From UBA7067 sp051880615 (lineage in GTDB: Bacteria > Bacillota > Clostridia > Oscillospirales > Acutalibacteraceae), in the NCBI GenBank assembly GCA_051880615.1, contig JBJEOH010000057.1, positions 1 through 64,000 on the forward strand: a DNA stretch of 64,000 nt, read 5' to 3'. Shown piece after piece: positions 35,954 to 44,520 of the stretch (position 1 is its first letter; each line of letters opens with the position of its first letter). Position numbers and translations under genes: made by a program. The notes below the pieces were generated by a model that saw only the letters and a program-made list of their open reading frames with translations, was not told the origin of the DNA and made no database searches.

Positions 35954-36007
35954 TCAGAACAAAGAGTTCATCCAGTTGTAGAAACGCTTTCCGAGATATG
36001 CAATCAT
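35954..36007 (-). CDS. 17-residue amphipathic peptide
   Basis: ATG 36007 to TGA 35954, MIAYLGKRFYNWMNSLF. It has a near-perfect RBS (AAAGGAGG, 8 bases upstream), stronger than most genes in the window. Aromatic and hydrophobic residues alternate with Lys and Arg, as in short membrane-active peptides. It is not similar to a known AgrD, as there is no Cys. It may be a type I toxin-like or signalling peptide, or a leader. Confidence 0.5.
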   Translation of the reverse strand: MIAYLGKRFYNWMNSLF

Positions 36008-36056
36008 TTTTCTTGCCTCCTTTCGTTTATTGAGTTGTTTCTTTATTGTGTCTTTA

Positions 36057-36081
36057 TCTTACCATACCGACTGTGACAAGA
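36057..36081. promoter_or_regulatory. Conserved inverted repeat of cassette A
   Basis: TCTTACCA and TGACAAGA around a 9-base spacer. The 61.8 kb copy has TCTTATCA and TGATAAGA. The two differences fall on opposite arms and keep pairing through G-U in RNA. Confidence 0.5.
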
Positions 36082-36170
36082 TACGGACAAAATCAAGGGA
36101 ATTTTCAAAATTTTTGTAATTTTCAAATTCGCAAATTGCTATAGCAATTTGCGTAAAAAATTTTTTTATT

Positions 36171-36281
36171 TTAGTGTCTGACTTTTATTCGCAGGACTTC
36201 CTGTATATATACCTCGGCAGGCTTTATTTTAAGGTGTTGCTTTACTTCCTTGCCGATCACCTCAAGCTGTGAATATAGCGC
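36171..36281 (-). pseudogene. IS66-type transposase (TnpC) fragment
   Basis: The minus strand encodes YSQLEVIGKEVKQHLKIKPA, then EVYIQEVLRIKVRH and a stop. The pattern IGKEV-x-L-x-IKPAEV-x-IxE matches the segment before the zinc-binding region of IS66 TnpC. Only about 35 codons remain. Confidence 0.6.
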
Positions 36282-36395
36282 ACCAAACTGAACACCTCAG
36301 CCGCTAAAGTTAAACAGTTGCGGCGGATAAAACTGAACAGCATCGTCACTACAGTTGAACACACTTGTCGGCGAGATTGAACGGTTTTGTGACCT
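36282..36395. repeat. GTTCAA-repeat array (IS end remnant, copy 1)
   Basis: On the minus strand, GTTCAA/GTTCAG/GTTTAA motifs recur about every 25 bases (CCGTTCAATC, GTGTTCAACTG, CTGTTCAGTTT, CTGTTTAACTTT, GGTGTTCAGTTT). A related array is at 42172-42275, including the shared GAGGTGTTCA and TATATTCA. Such arrays are typical of transposase-binding ends. Confidence 0.45.
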
Positions 36396-36698
36396 GCGGT
36401 AAGATGTTGTTATGTAACCGTAAAATGACACCGTAAAAGAATTGTGACAGCAAAAAGGGAAGAAAGACGAAAAACTCGCTCAGGAATTTCCTGAATGACT
36501 CTGTGAGATAAATAGTTTAGATATTTTACAACCTTCCGATTATGGAAGGGGTATTGCAAAGAAAGTAAGGAGTATTACGGAGTGAAAGATATTGATAAAT
36601 ACAGAGGTTGTCTAAGATGTATATTTAATGCGTTTGACGGTTACGGTGTTTTTTGGGAAAGCATTTTATGGTTACACCCATTCTGGGCAAACCGCACG

Positions 36699-36731
36699 AC
36701 AGCCGCCCTCACAACTAACAAAGGCGGCTGT
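36699..36731 (+). terminator. Hairpin between the remnants and the second leucine-rich gene
   Basis: ACAGCCGCC pairs with GGCGGCTGT. The + strand flank is TTATCATATTTATT. It could also end transcription from the minus-strand gene at 36782. Confidence 0.55.
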
Positions 36732-36781
36732 TTATCATATTTATTACGCTTTAATGATACTTTGAGATATAGACACAACCT

Positions 36782-39700
36782 TTAAACCGACGCTTTAAGA
36801 GAGAGCTTCTGCGTTAAAATCGCATCATACAAATTCACTCTGCCGTCACCATCAACATCAGCATTTTTTAGTTCCGCTTCCGTAAGATCAATCAAATCAA
36901 GTACTGCCCTCTGCAGCTTTATGGCATCTGCAAGCGTCACTTCGCCGTCACCGTTTACATCGCCGAGTAATACTGTTGCAGACTCAGCAACTATAGTAAA
37001 ATTTGATATAACAGTAACACCGTTATTTGAAAGTCTTTTTATGACATCAATGGTATCAGAGCCAAAGATATTGCCGGAAATATCAACAAACACTAGTCTT
37101 TCAAAATCATTAAGTTTACTGAAGTTAGAAATTGAATTTCCAGCAACAAATAACTTTCTCAAGTTAGGTGCTTTCATACATTTTTCAATGATACCTTTAT
37201 CACCAATACAACTGCAGTTCAATTCTGTTAATTCTTTAAGATTTTCAATCCAAGAATAATCGGTAATATTTGTGCAGAACGAAATGTCAATACTGTAGGC
37301 TCTTTCAGCATAGTTTAACACTTCATTTATATTTGAAATATTAGTGTTTGATAAGTTAAGATATTGAATATTTCTGATGATTTCAAGCGCTTCGACTTTA
37401 TCTAAACTGTTATTACTTATATTAAGTTTGTTTAACGAAGTAAGATAGCTGATTCCCTTAAGATCTTTTATATCACCATACTTTAGATCCGAATTATCTA
37501 TTGATGTAATATTTTTTAGTGCAATGTCAGTAATTGCTGAATAATCTATATTATCTATGTTATCTATATCCTGTCCCAGTTCATCAAAGATAGCTTTTCT
37601 AAAACTTTGATCGGGAAAAAGGTCTTCAAATGACTGTTTATCAAATGTCGTACAAACACTTTGATTTACTATGGAAAACTCTGTTTTACCATTCCAATCA
37701 CTATTACCAGAGATTTGTATACTGCATTGATACAAACCATCCGACTGTAAAGATAAATACCCTTCTTTGTCAACATCTGTAGATTTATTATCAATTTCCA
37801 ACTTGATCACATCAGCTTCTGCTTTCCATATATTGCAAATTCCGTCCATATCACAAATCAGGAGATTGTCAACAGGATTAATTTTATTTCCATAAATTAC
37901 ATTTGATTTCACCATAATATGGCGTTGAATACCATACTTTGAATCTGAATTTAATAGATTATTTTCAAAGCTAAATATAATGTCAGATTTTTCTACCCAT
38001 TCAGGTATTTGTGAAATATAATTATTATGAAGCAATACGGTATCAAGTGTAGAAACTGACTCAATAATATTAGGAACATTTGTGAAGCTGTTACCCGATA
38101 AATCCAAATATTGTAGCTTAGTAAGCTCCTTTATTTCATAAGGCAATAAAGAAATATTCTGATTAGAAAGATTCAGTGATACAAGACCTCTAAGCTTTGA
38201 AATACCGGAAATATCCTTAATATCGTTTGTGATATTATCAACTGACAGCGAAGTAATTGAACTTAACGATTTATCTGTAACAATATCCCAATTATTAATG
38301 CTTTCGTCAAAGCCCACTGAATTTAAAACAGCTTTGGCAAATTCAGGGTCTTTAAAAATAGAATAAAAACTGTTTTCAGTATAGCAATCGGCTTCGTCGT
38401 AATTTACATTAATAGAAATAAGCTTTATATTATTGACATAAACATCAATACAATTATCTCCAACTTTATCCATTAAAACTGTATTTCCGTCTGTAGCAAC
38501 AGCATTGTTATTGCATTTCACATTAATGTTTTCATTTATTGTAAATGCAATTGTATCGCCGTCAAATTCTTTCCAATAAAGATATTTTGACAGATTAATT
38601 GAATCAGTTGAAACATTAATAGGGTTAATATTAGAACATAATTTTCTATTAATATATTCATTATCTGCAATAAAGTTGTTTTTTACTGAAACATTTTCAT
38701 ATAAGCTACAATCAAAATCATCTGTTATGTAGTTTCCGTCAAGGTTAATATCACTGATTCCCATAGACAATATACTGCTACTTACATTACTGATTAAATT
38801 GTCCGACAAATCAAGATATTTGAGACTTGACAGTGTAGTAATCTCTTCGGGTATTTCAGTAATATTATTATTTTTTAAATTAAGATTTACGATACTACTA
38901 AGATTAGAAATCCCTCTTAATGACTTTATATTACATGATGAACAGTTAAGACAAGTTATAGATCTTATTTTATCTATATTGATTTTCTCCCAGTTTACAT
39001 TATCTATATTCCCATCAAATTCATCACCGATAATCACCTTTAGAATTTCTTTTTGAAGATTAATATCCTCAAACATTGATGTGAATTGAGTCTCATTATC
39101 GAGAGTACTATTAGAAGAATGTAAAATGGCACGATTAGAGGCGAGTGTTTTTTCATAAAAATTAAAATAATATTTGTGCTGCTTTTCCGGATACAAACCA
39201 CAATTGTTAATATCTGATAAAGTACAGTCAATCCAAATTTTCGTATTTGCTATGTCATCTCCAAAATAATTTCTTAGTGTAGAAATAACATTTGAGTTTA
39301 CTTGATTATAGTAGTTATAGTAAAGACTTTCACCGATATATCTTGCCTTTACAAGATATTGATATCTTTCTAATGCTTGTCCTGCATATATTTCACAGGA
39401 AGCCTTGTTGCTATAGTAGCTGTAAACACTTTTGTTATATGCATCAAATGTCCAATCCCTTGCACATCTGCTTATATCTGAAATTAATCTCAGCTTTTCT
39501 ATCGCATCAAGAGAAGCCCCCGCATTAATTAAAGATGTATTGCTGATTGCAACACCAAGCGAAACAGCTGCTTTAACAAGTGAAGCACTTGAACCTATAG
39601 CATCAATGCACTTATCAATAGTAATATCTAATATAATTCCACTACCCTCATTTGCTGTAATTTTTGCAGCTATTGTACCAATACTTTTCTGTAAATTATT

Positions 39701-41869
39701 ATTTATAAGCCTTCGAATATTTTCTGCAGCTTTTTTTACAGCCGGATTTATTGCGTGGTCTCTTATGTAATCAAGAAATTCAATATAGCTTGCGTTTACA
39801 TTACATAATTTTGTATATTTTTTAAATTCATCCAGACTATATTTTGCAATTCCGACTACTTTTGATATTTTCCCAATATCGCTAAGAGCATGCAGCCATT
39901 CATCTGTTTGCAAGTAATCGTTAATCGCCTTGGAAACCTTACTTGGATTTTGTGGACATATTGCTTGTGCGTAATAATCAACAGCTTTATCTTTAGAAAA
40001 ATATTTAAAAAAGTCTTTTCGCTCATTATAGTTTCCGAGATAATCTACTACATCCTCTTTAATATCCTGATATGCTGAATCATTTTCAGTCAAGTAAGAT
40101 AAAAAGCCATTGTAAAATGTTTCTGATAATTTAGTGTCAATATTATTACTTTCTTCTTCATAAATATCATCTTTTACATTATTTAGAAAATTCAACAATA
40201 TTTCCTCGGCTTTATCAACAGAAACGCTGTTCGTAAGCATATTTTTCAGACCATCATCTTGAAATAACATTTGTCCGACAGTTACTTGATACAGCGAGCC
40301 TAAACTACTGTCATTTGATATATAGGTATTCCAGTACGCAAAGTTTTTACTGTCAAGCATCCATGCAAAATTAGTGTTTTGCGGGTTATTGGCGGCGAAT
40401 ATTCTCTTGATTCTTTCGGAAGATGAAGTGGTTTGTGGTTCTGAATTTGTCACATAAAGCCTGAGCTGCTGAGAAGTTAATCCATTATCAGAAACAGCAT
40501 AAAAGTAGGTTGTTCCCTTTGAAATAGCTGTCACCTTGCCGGTTTTATCAACTGTTGCAACTGAAGGGTTGGTGGAATAGAAGTTTACATTTGTTTCGGC
40601 TGAAAGCGGTGTGAAATGTGTATTGATATTAGCAGTTTGTCCAACTGTTAGATAACCCATACATTTCCCATAGTATGCTATTGATAGTTTTGATATTGTG
40701 GATTTTGGTAAATTCGATGAAGCATTTACATCAATAAATGTAATGGCATTTTCATTTGCATATTTTTCTGCAGCAGAACCGCTTGTTCCATAAATTGTGA
40801 ATGCCGGCGAATCGTTTTCTAAATACCATCCTAAAGCATGTGTACCAATACTTGTTACACTATTTGGGATAGTTATACTTTTGAGTTTTTTACAATCACC
40901 GAAAGCATAATTTCCAATGCTTGTTAAGCTGTCAGGTATTGCTACACTTTCTAGGCTTATGCATCCTCTGAAAGCACTATTACCGATGCTTATAACATTT
41001 CGTGGTATTGTTATGCTTGTAAGACTATTGCATAGTTCAAAAGCATAATTATCTATACTTGTTATACTATCGGGTATTGATACATTTGTAAGGCTGTTAC
41101 AGTTGCAAAAGGTTCCATACTTGATTATCGTTACTTTGTCAGGAATTCTTATGTTTGTAAGGTTTTTGCAGTTCCAGAAAGAATATTCACCAATACTTGT
41201 CACACTGTCTGGTATTGATATATTTGTAAGGTTTTCGCAACCACAAAAAGTATATCCACTAATGCTTGTTATACTTTTGGGTATTGATACGCTTGTAAGG
41301 TTTATACAGTAACAAAATGCATATGCACCAATTTTTGTGACACTGTGTGGAATTGTTACGCTTGTAAGGTTTATGCATTGTTCAAAAGCATGATCATAGA
41401 TTGTTGTAACACTGTTAGAAATTGTATATGAAGAAACTTTTTTATTTGCAGGAAAAGTAATCAGTGTTTTTATATTTTTATCAAATAAAACACCGTCTAT
41501 TGAACAAAATTTAGTATTATTACTTTCAACATTGATGCTTGTAAGGTTTGAACACTCTCTAAACGCACTATCACCTATTTCAATAACACTATCAGGGATT
41601 GATATATGGGTAAGATTTTCACAACGATCAAACGCAAGACCATCAATGCATACAACCTGTTTGTCATCTATATATTGCGGAATTATGACTTTTTCAGATG
41701 TACCATCATATCTAGTAATGGCTACTGTTCCATTATCAAGAGTTCTATATTCATAATTACCACTTTTAAGTATTTCCAAGGAACTTACTGTTAATGATAA
41801 ATAGGGTAAAATACTCAAAAAAAATACGGCAATCATGATTAATGAAATTATTTTCGTTAGTTTTTTCAT
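36782..41869 (-). CDS. Giant multidomain leucine-rich protein with C-terminal type I dockerin
   Basis: 1695 residues. Signal peptide, BspA/LRR_5 repeats to about residue 340 (SIPDSVTSIGEYSFWNCKNL), a Big_2 Ig-like domain (TNPSVATVDKTGKVTAISKG), then a long helical region of about 450 residues without recognisable domain. Next come classical LRRs (LSSLKYLDLSDNLI, LTKLQYLDLSGNSF), a second LRR block, and a dockerin at about 1636-1690 (GDVNGDGEVTLADAI and ADVDGDGRVNLYDAI). The RBS AGGAGG precedes the ATG. Two unlike LRR classes in one dockerin protein are unusual. It is probably a secreted, scaffold-bound adhesin or binding protein. Confidence 0.92.
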   Translation of the reverse strand: MKKLTKIISLIMIAVFFLSILPYLSLTVSSLEILKSGNYEYRTLDNGTVAITRYDGTSEKVIIPQYIDDKQVVCIDGLAFDRCENLTHISIPDSVIEIGDSAFRECSNLTSINVESNNTKFCSIDGVLFDKNIKTLITFPANKKVSSYTISNSVTTIYDHAFEQCINLTSVTIPHSVTKIGAYAFCYCINLTSVSIPKSITSISGYTFCGCENLTNISIPDSVTSIGEYSFWNCKNLTNIRIPDKVTIIKYGTFCNCNSLTNVSIPDSITSIDNYAFELCNSLTSITIPRNVISIGNSAFRGCISLESVAIPDSLTSIGNYAFGDCKKLKSITIPNSVTSIGTHALGWYLENDSPAFTIYGTSGSAAEKYANENAITFIDVNASSNLPKSTISKLSIAYYGKCMGYLTVGQTANINTHFTPLSAETNVNFYSTNPSVATVDKTGKVTAISKGTTYFYAVSDNGLTSQQLRLYVTNSEPQTTSSSERIKRIFAANNPQNTNFAWMLDSKNFAYWNTYISNDSSLGSLYQVTVGQMLFQDDGLKNMLTNSVSVDKAEEILLNFLNNVKDDIYEEESNNIDTKLSETFYNGFLSYLTENDSAYQDIKEDVVDYLGNYNERKDFFKYFSKDKAVDYYAQAICPQNPSKVSKAINDYLQTDEWLHALSDIGKISKVVGIAKYSLDEFKKYTKLCNVNASYIEFLDYIRDHAINPAVKKAAENIRRLINNNLQKSIGTIAAKITANEGSGIILDITIDKCIDAIGSSASLVKAAVSLGVAISNTSLINAGASLDAIEKLRLISDISRCARDWTFDAYNKSVYSYYSNKASCEIYAGQALERYQYLVKARYIGESLYYNYYNQVNSNVISTLRNYFGDDIANTKIWIDCTLSDINNCGLYPEKQHKYYFNFYEKTLASNRAILHSSNSTLDNETQFTSMFEDINLQKEILKVIIGDEFDGNIDNVNWEKINIDKIRSITCLNCSSCNIKSLRGISNLSSIVNLNLKNNNITEIPEEITTLSSLKYLDLSDNLISNVSSSILSMGISDINLDGNYITDDFDCSLYENVSVKNNFIADNEYINRKLCSNINPINVSTDSINLSKYLYWKEFDGDTIAFTINENINVKCNNNAVATDGNTVLMDKVGDNCIDVYVNNIKLISINVNYDEADCYTENSFYSIFKDPEFAKAVLNSVGFDESINNWDIVTDKSLSSITSLSVDNITNDIKDISGISKLRGLVSLNLSNQNISLLPYEIKELTKLQYLDLSGNSFTNVPNIIESVSTLDTVLLHNNYISQIPEWVEKSDIIFSFENNLLNSDSKYGIQRHIMVKSNVIYGNKINPVDNLLICDMDGICNIWKAEADVIKLEIDNKSTDVDKEGYLSLQSDGLYQCSIQISGNSDWNGKTEFSIVNQSVCTTFDKQSFEDLFPDQSFRKAIFDELGQDIDNIDNIDYSAITDIALKNITSIDNSDLKYGDIKDLKGISYLTSLNKLNISNNSLDKVEALEIIRNIQYLNLSNTNISNINEVLNYAERAYSIDISFCTNITDYSWIENLKELTELNCSCIGDKGIIEKCMKAPNLRKLFVAGNSISNFSKLNDFERLVFVDISGNIFGSDTIDVIKRLSNNGVTVISNFTIVAESATVLLGDVNGDGEVTLADAIKLQRAVLDLIDLTEAELKNADVDGDGRVNLYDAILTQKLSLKASV

Positions 41870-42171
41870 TTTACGCTCCTCCTATAAAATTAAAAAGTGT
41901 GCAACCGAAGCTATCTCAAGAAAAACACACTGTTCTGATTGCTACGACACTAATCAATATTTCATTCTGCGTAAACAAAGTATACGAAATAGAGCATACA
42001 TTTTAACAAAATAAAAACACATACTATTCACGCAGAAAAATTGAAAAGGTTGCTATTTTATGCTATCACATCTAATATTATAATGCAACAATCGCATGAA
42101 AATTTAGTATATATTTTCGGCGATGAGTTTTAAGTCTTATTACTTTTCATAACCTCATTCTCCTCCGAGGG

Positions 42172-42275
42172 TGTACAAGTTTAAGGCAACGGCACTGTTC
42201 AACCATTCACGACGGTTCTGTTGAGTTTAAAAAGGCCGAGGTGTTCAACAAGAGCGATATATTCAACTGAGAAAG
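42172..42275. repeat. GTTCAA-repeat array (IS end remnant, copy 2)
   Basis: CTGTTCAACCATTC, CTGTTGAGTTTAAAA, GAGGTGTTCAACAAG and ATATATTCAACTG at intervals of about 20-25 bases, related to 36282-36395. No transposase gene is attached. Confidence 0.4.
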
Positions 42276-42413
42276 TTAGAGCTTTAAATAATAAAGCGAT
42301 TTTCTGTTATTTATTAAGCTGACCGATTGCTGATATGTTGTTGCTATATAAAAAAGTCTGGACTTGAAGAAAGCTATGTGATATATGTTTGTACCGCGAA
42401 AGGCGGTGCAACG

Positions 42414-42602
42414 ATGATTACACTTGAAAAATTATATTACAGAAACCTGTTCCCTCACAAAAAATGAGCAATACTTGATGATGAGGGCAAAGAACTTTTA
42501 AAACCGCTCAACAGTGTGTGGTTTGATGGGTATGCTGCGGTCTGCTTTGAAATTGAACATAAATTAAGAATAAGAAGAATATGCGAAAATAATAATGCTT
42601 GA
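42414..42602 (+). pseudogene. Small ORF remnant with internal stop (DUF6809-like start)
   Basis: ATG 42414 with GGCGGTG upstream encodes MITLEKLYYRNLFPHKK, then TGA. The same frame continues AILDDEGKELLKPLNSVWFD to a TGA at 42600. The LEKLYY-x-NLFP start resembles a family of small proteins common in clostridial mobile regions. This assignment is weak. Confidence 0.4.
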
Positions 42603-42635
42603 TTTCAGAACATACAACTCATCAAATAGATTGTC

Positions 42636-44519
42636 TTATCCATAAATGTTACTTTCGTTTTGGGTATTAATCCATTTTTCAAGCTCTCGTATTATTAGAT
42701 CAGTTACATTGGTCATATAATTATTAATTTTAGGGTTTTGCTTCTGATTTAGCATCAATATTTTATTACACATTACACTGTTTCTTTCGATCTTACTTTC
42801 CCCTAAGCTCTCATCAAGAGCAGGAGTATACATAGCATAAACAGATAAAGTAACCTGATTTTTCATCATTTGTTCTCCAACAACATTAAATGTGATCCAA
42901 GGATATCCGGAAGGTATGGAATCCACGATAAGAGCAGTTTTATCATATTCTGTATAATTTCCTGTTGGACCACTTTCGATTATGTTTACTTTAAATCTGT
43001 TATCAAAGTTATCTTGAAGTACCTGGTCTAATCTGGTAGCAACATTCTCTATCTCCCATTTTATTCCAACCGCATTAATGTTCTTGCTCCATTCATTGAT
43101 AACAAATGGAATAAATATCGTTTGATTCTGCATTGATAGAGAATCAAAATAATTTATAATATCGGTTTCTTTCCATGTTATTGAACGATACTCATACACA
43201 ATTTTGTCATCAGGAACTTCTTCTATTACTACAGGCTTGTAAGTAGAACTTCCGACACCATAAGAACTTCTTTGTTTATTTTTTAAGAAACTCAAACGCT
43301 CTTCCTGTGCAGCTGTTCGCTCAATACAGTTTGACACCATTGCCTCAAGTACCATTTCTTCTTGTTTATATGCATTTAAGAAAGTAAAAATATTTAGAAG
43401 TATGTTGTATTGTTCTTGACCTATGTTAAAGCACTTGCAACCAACATTAAGAAAATCATCAAGACTATCATTGATTTTATCAATCGAATTAACATATGAG
43501 AATCTTAATGCTTCAGCTATTATCATATCCACGCTTTTAATTTCTATTTTACGATTGTTGTCACCACGCACATGATCTCCAAAAGCAATCTTATTCAATC
43601 TCATCATAAAATCATAGAAATCAGATGCTTCCTTTTCTACTCCTTCATTGAGTGATGCAAATAATAACCATCTTTTTGCATTGTCTAAATCGTCATCAGT
43701 AAATTTAGTAAACAATAATCTGTTAATTGATTGCTCGTAGAATTCTAATTCATACATATTTTTTGCATTTGGATATGCCATCGTGAAATCTTCTTTTAAC
43801 TCTTTCAAAGATTCTTTGCTTCTGATTTGATTTAAATCTTCGATTGTGTCCAATGATAATACACTATTAAAAAGATTATTGTCTATCATCATATAATCGT
43901 AATGCTTAAGCGATTCAAAAGTAGCAATATTTTCTCCGGTAAAGCTTGCGATTTCTTTCAAAACAGAATAAATTTTTGAATGTCCCATTCCGGTATCAAA
44001 ACACTTTATGGCCAAATTTTTGTAATATTCTTTTCTCAAAGTATCAATTATGCCTTTAAAGTAGTCTGAATTTTTGTACTCATAGGCAAGATTATTTATA
44101 GGAGAAAAATCCCTTTCTCCAACCGGATTACTTTCAAGGATAGGCTTCATAACCGCATCAACTTTTGTTACTATATCATTAATTTTATTTCTTTTTTCTA
44201 AAATTTGACGATTGTACGCTGCCTGCGGTGCATCTTCTGTAAGTTCAATTACAGGAGAAAGCAGTCCCGTTTTTACAGAAATGTTGAAGTGATAGTCAAG
44301 ATCATTGGCTGGCACATACACATCATTGCTTTGTGCCGAACCATTATCGTAGTAGTTTACAACGCAGACAGAATGTGCATTCGTGCTAATCAAACATGTT
44401 GCAGTTTCACCATTACGAACATTTCCTATATTTTGTCCATCTACATAAACAATATATTTTGTAGCTGCACCTACAAACTTTTTGGGTCTTGTAATAATTA
44501 GTTTTCTTCCGTTTGCCAT
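42636..44519 (-). CDS. 627-residue protein of unknown function, fourth gene of the HerA-like operon
   Basis: Residues 1-90 look beta-rich and PEGA-like (YIVYVDGQNIGNVRNGETAT, then NAHSVCVVNYYDNGS). The rest is mainly helical to about 480, with a further mixed segment at 480-600 (WITFNVVGEQMM, LSVYAMYTPA). No signal peptide, no TM segment and no nuclease, protease or NADase motif that I can see. The RBS AGGTGG overlaps the end of the ATPase gene: the start is one base after its stop, so translation is coupled. It is probably a partner of the ATPase. The function is unknown. Confidence 0.8.
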   Translation of the reverse strand: MANGRKLIITRPKKFVGAATKYIVYVDGQNIGNVRNGETATCLISTNAHSVCVVNYYDNGSAQSNDVYVPANDLDYHFNISVKTGLLSPVIELTEDAPQAAYNRQILEKRNKINDIVTKVDAVMKPILESNPVGERDFSPINNLAYEYKNSDYFKGIIDTLRKEYYKNLAIKCFDTGMGHSKIYSVLKEIASFTGENIATFESLKHYDYMMIDNNLFNSVLSLDTIEDLNQIRSKESLKELKEDFTMAYPNAKNMYELEFYEQSINRLLFTKFTDDDLDNAKRWLLFASLNEGVEKEASDFYDFMMRLNKIAFGDHVRGDNNRKIEIKSVDMIIAEALRFSYVNSIDKINDSLDDFLNVGCKCFNIGQEQYNILLNIFTFLNAYKQEEMVLEAMVSNCIERTAAQEERLSFLKNKQRSSYGVGSSTYKPVVIEEVPDDKIVYEYRSITWKETDIINYFDSLSMQNQTIFIPFVINEWSKNINAVGIKWEIENVATRLDQVLQDNFDNRFKVNIIESGPTGNYTEYDKTALIVDSIPSGYPWITFNVVGEQMMKNQVTLSVYAMYTPALDESLGESKIERNSVMCNKILMLNQKQNPKINNYMTNVTDLIIRELEKWINTQNESNIYG

Positions 44520-44520
44520 C

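Larger units (their letters stand above)
35848..36081 (-). other. Small RNA/peptide cassette A (about 235 bp)
   Basis: A compact unit on the minus strand: a conserved inverted repeat (36057-36081) overlapping a TGGTAAGAT extended -10-like site, a strong RBS with a 17-codon ORF, a 9-codon ORF (35883-35912, MIIENKPIS), and a terminator. A second copy at 61724-61864 keeps the inverted repeat, the 9-codon ORF and the terminator but has lost the 17-codon ORF. Conservation of flanks and terminator suggests a transcribed element. The function is unknown. Confidence 0.5.

Noticed and set aside
35954..36007. AgrD-type autoinducer precursor
   Set aside because: It has no Cys, no acidic C-terminal tail, and no agrB neighbour.
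36582..36785. 67-codon + strand ORF starting VKDIDKYRGCL
   Set aside because: The first 11 residues resemble the start of ADP-ribosylglycohydrolases, but the similarity stops at once and the ORF runs through a hairpin. At most a scrap.
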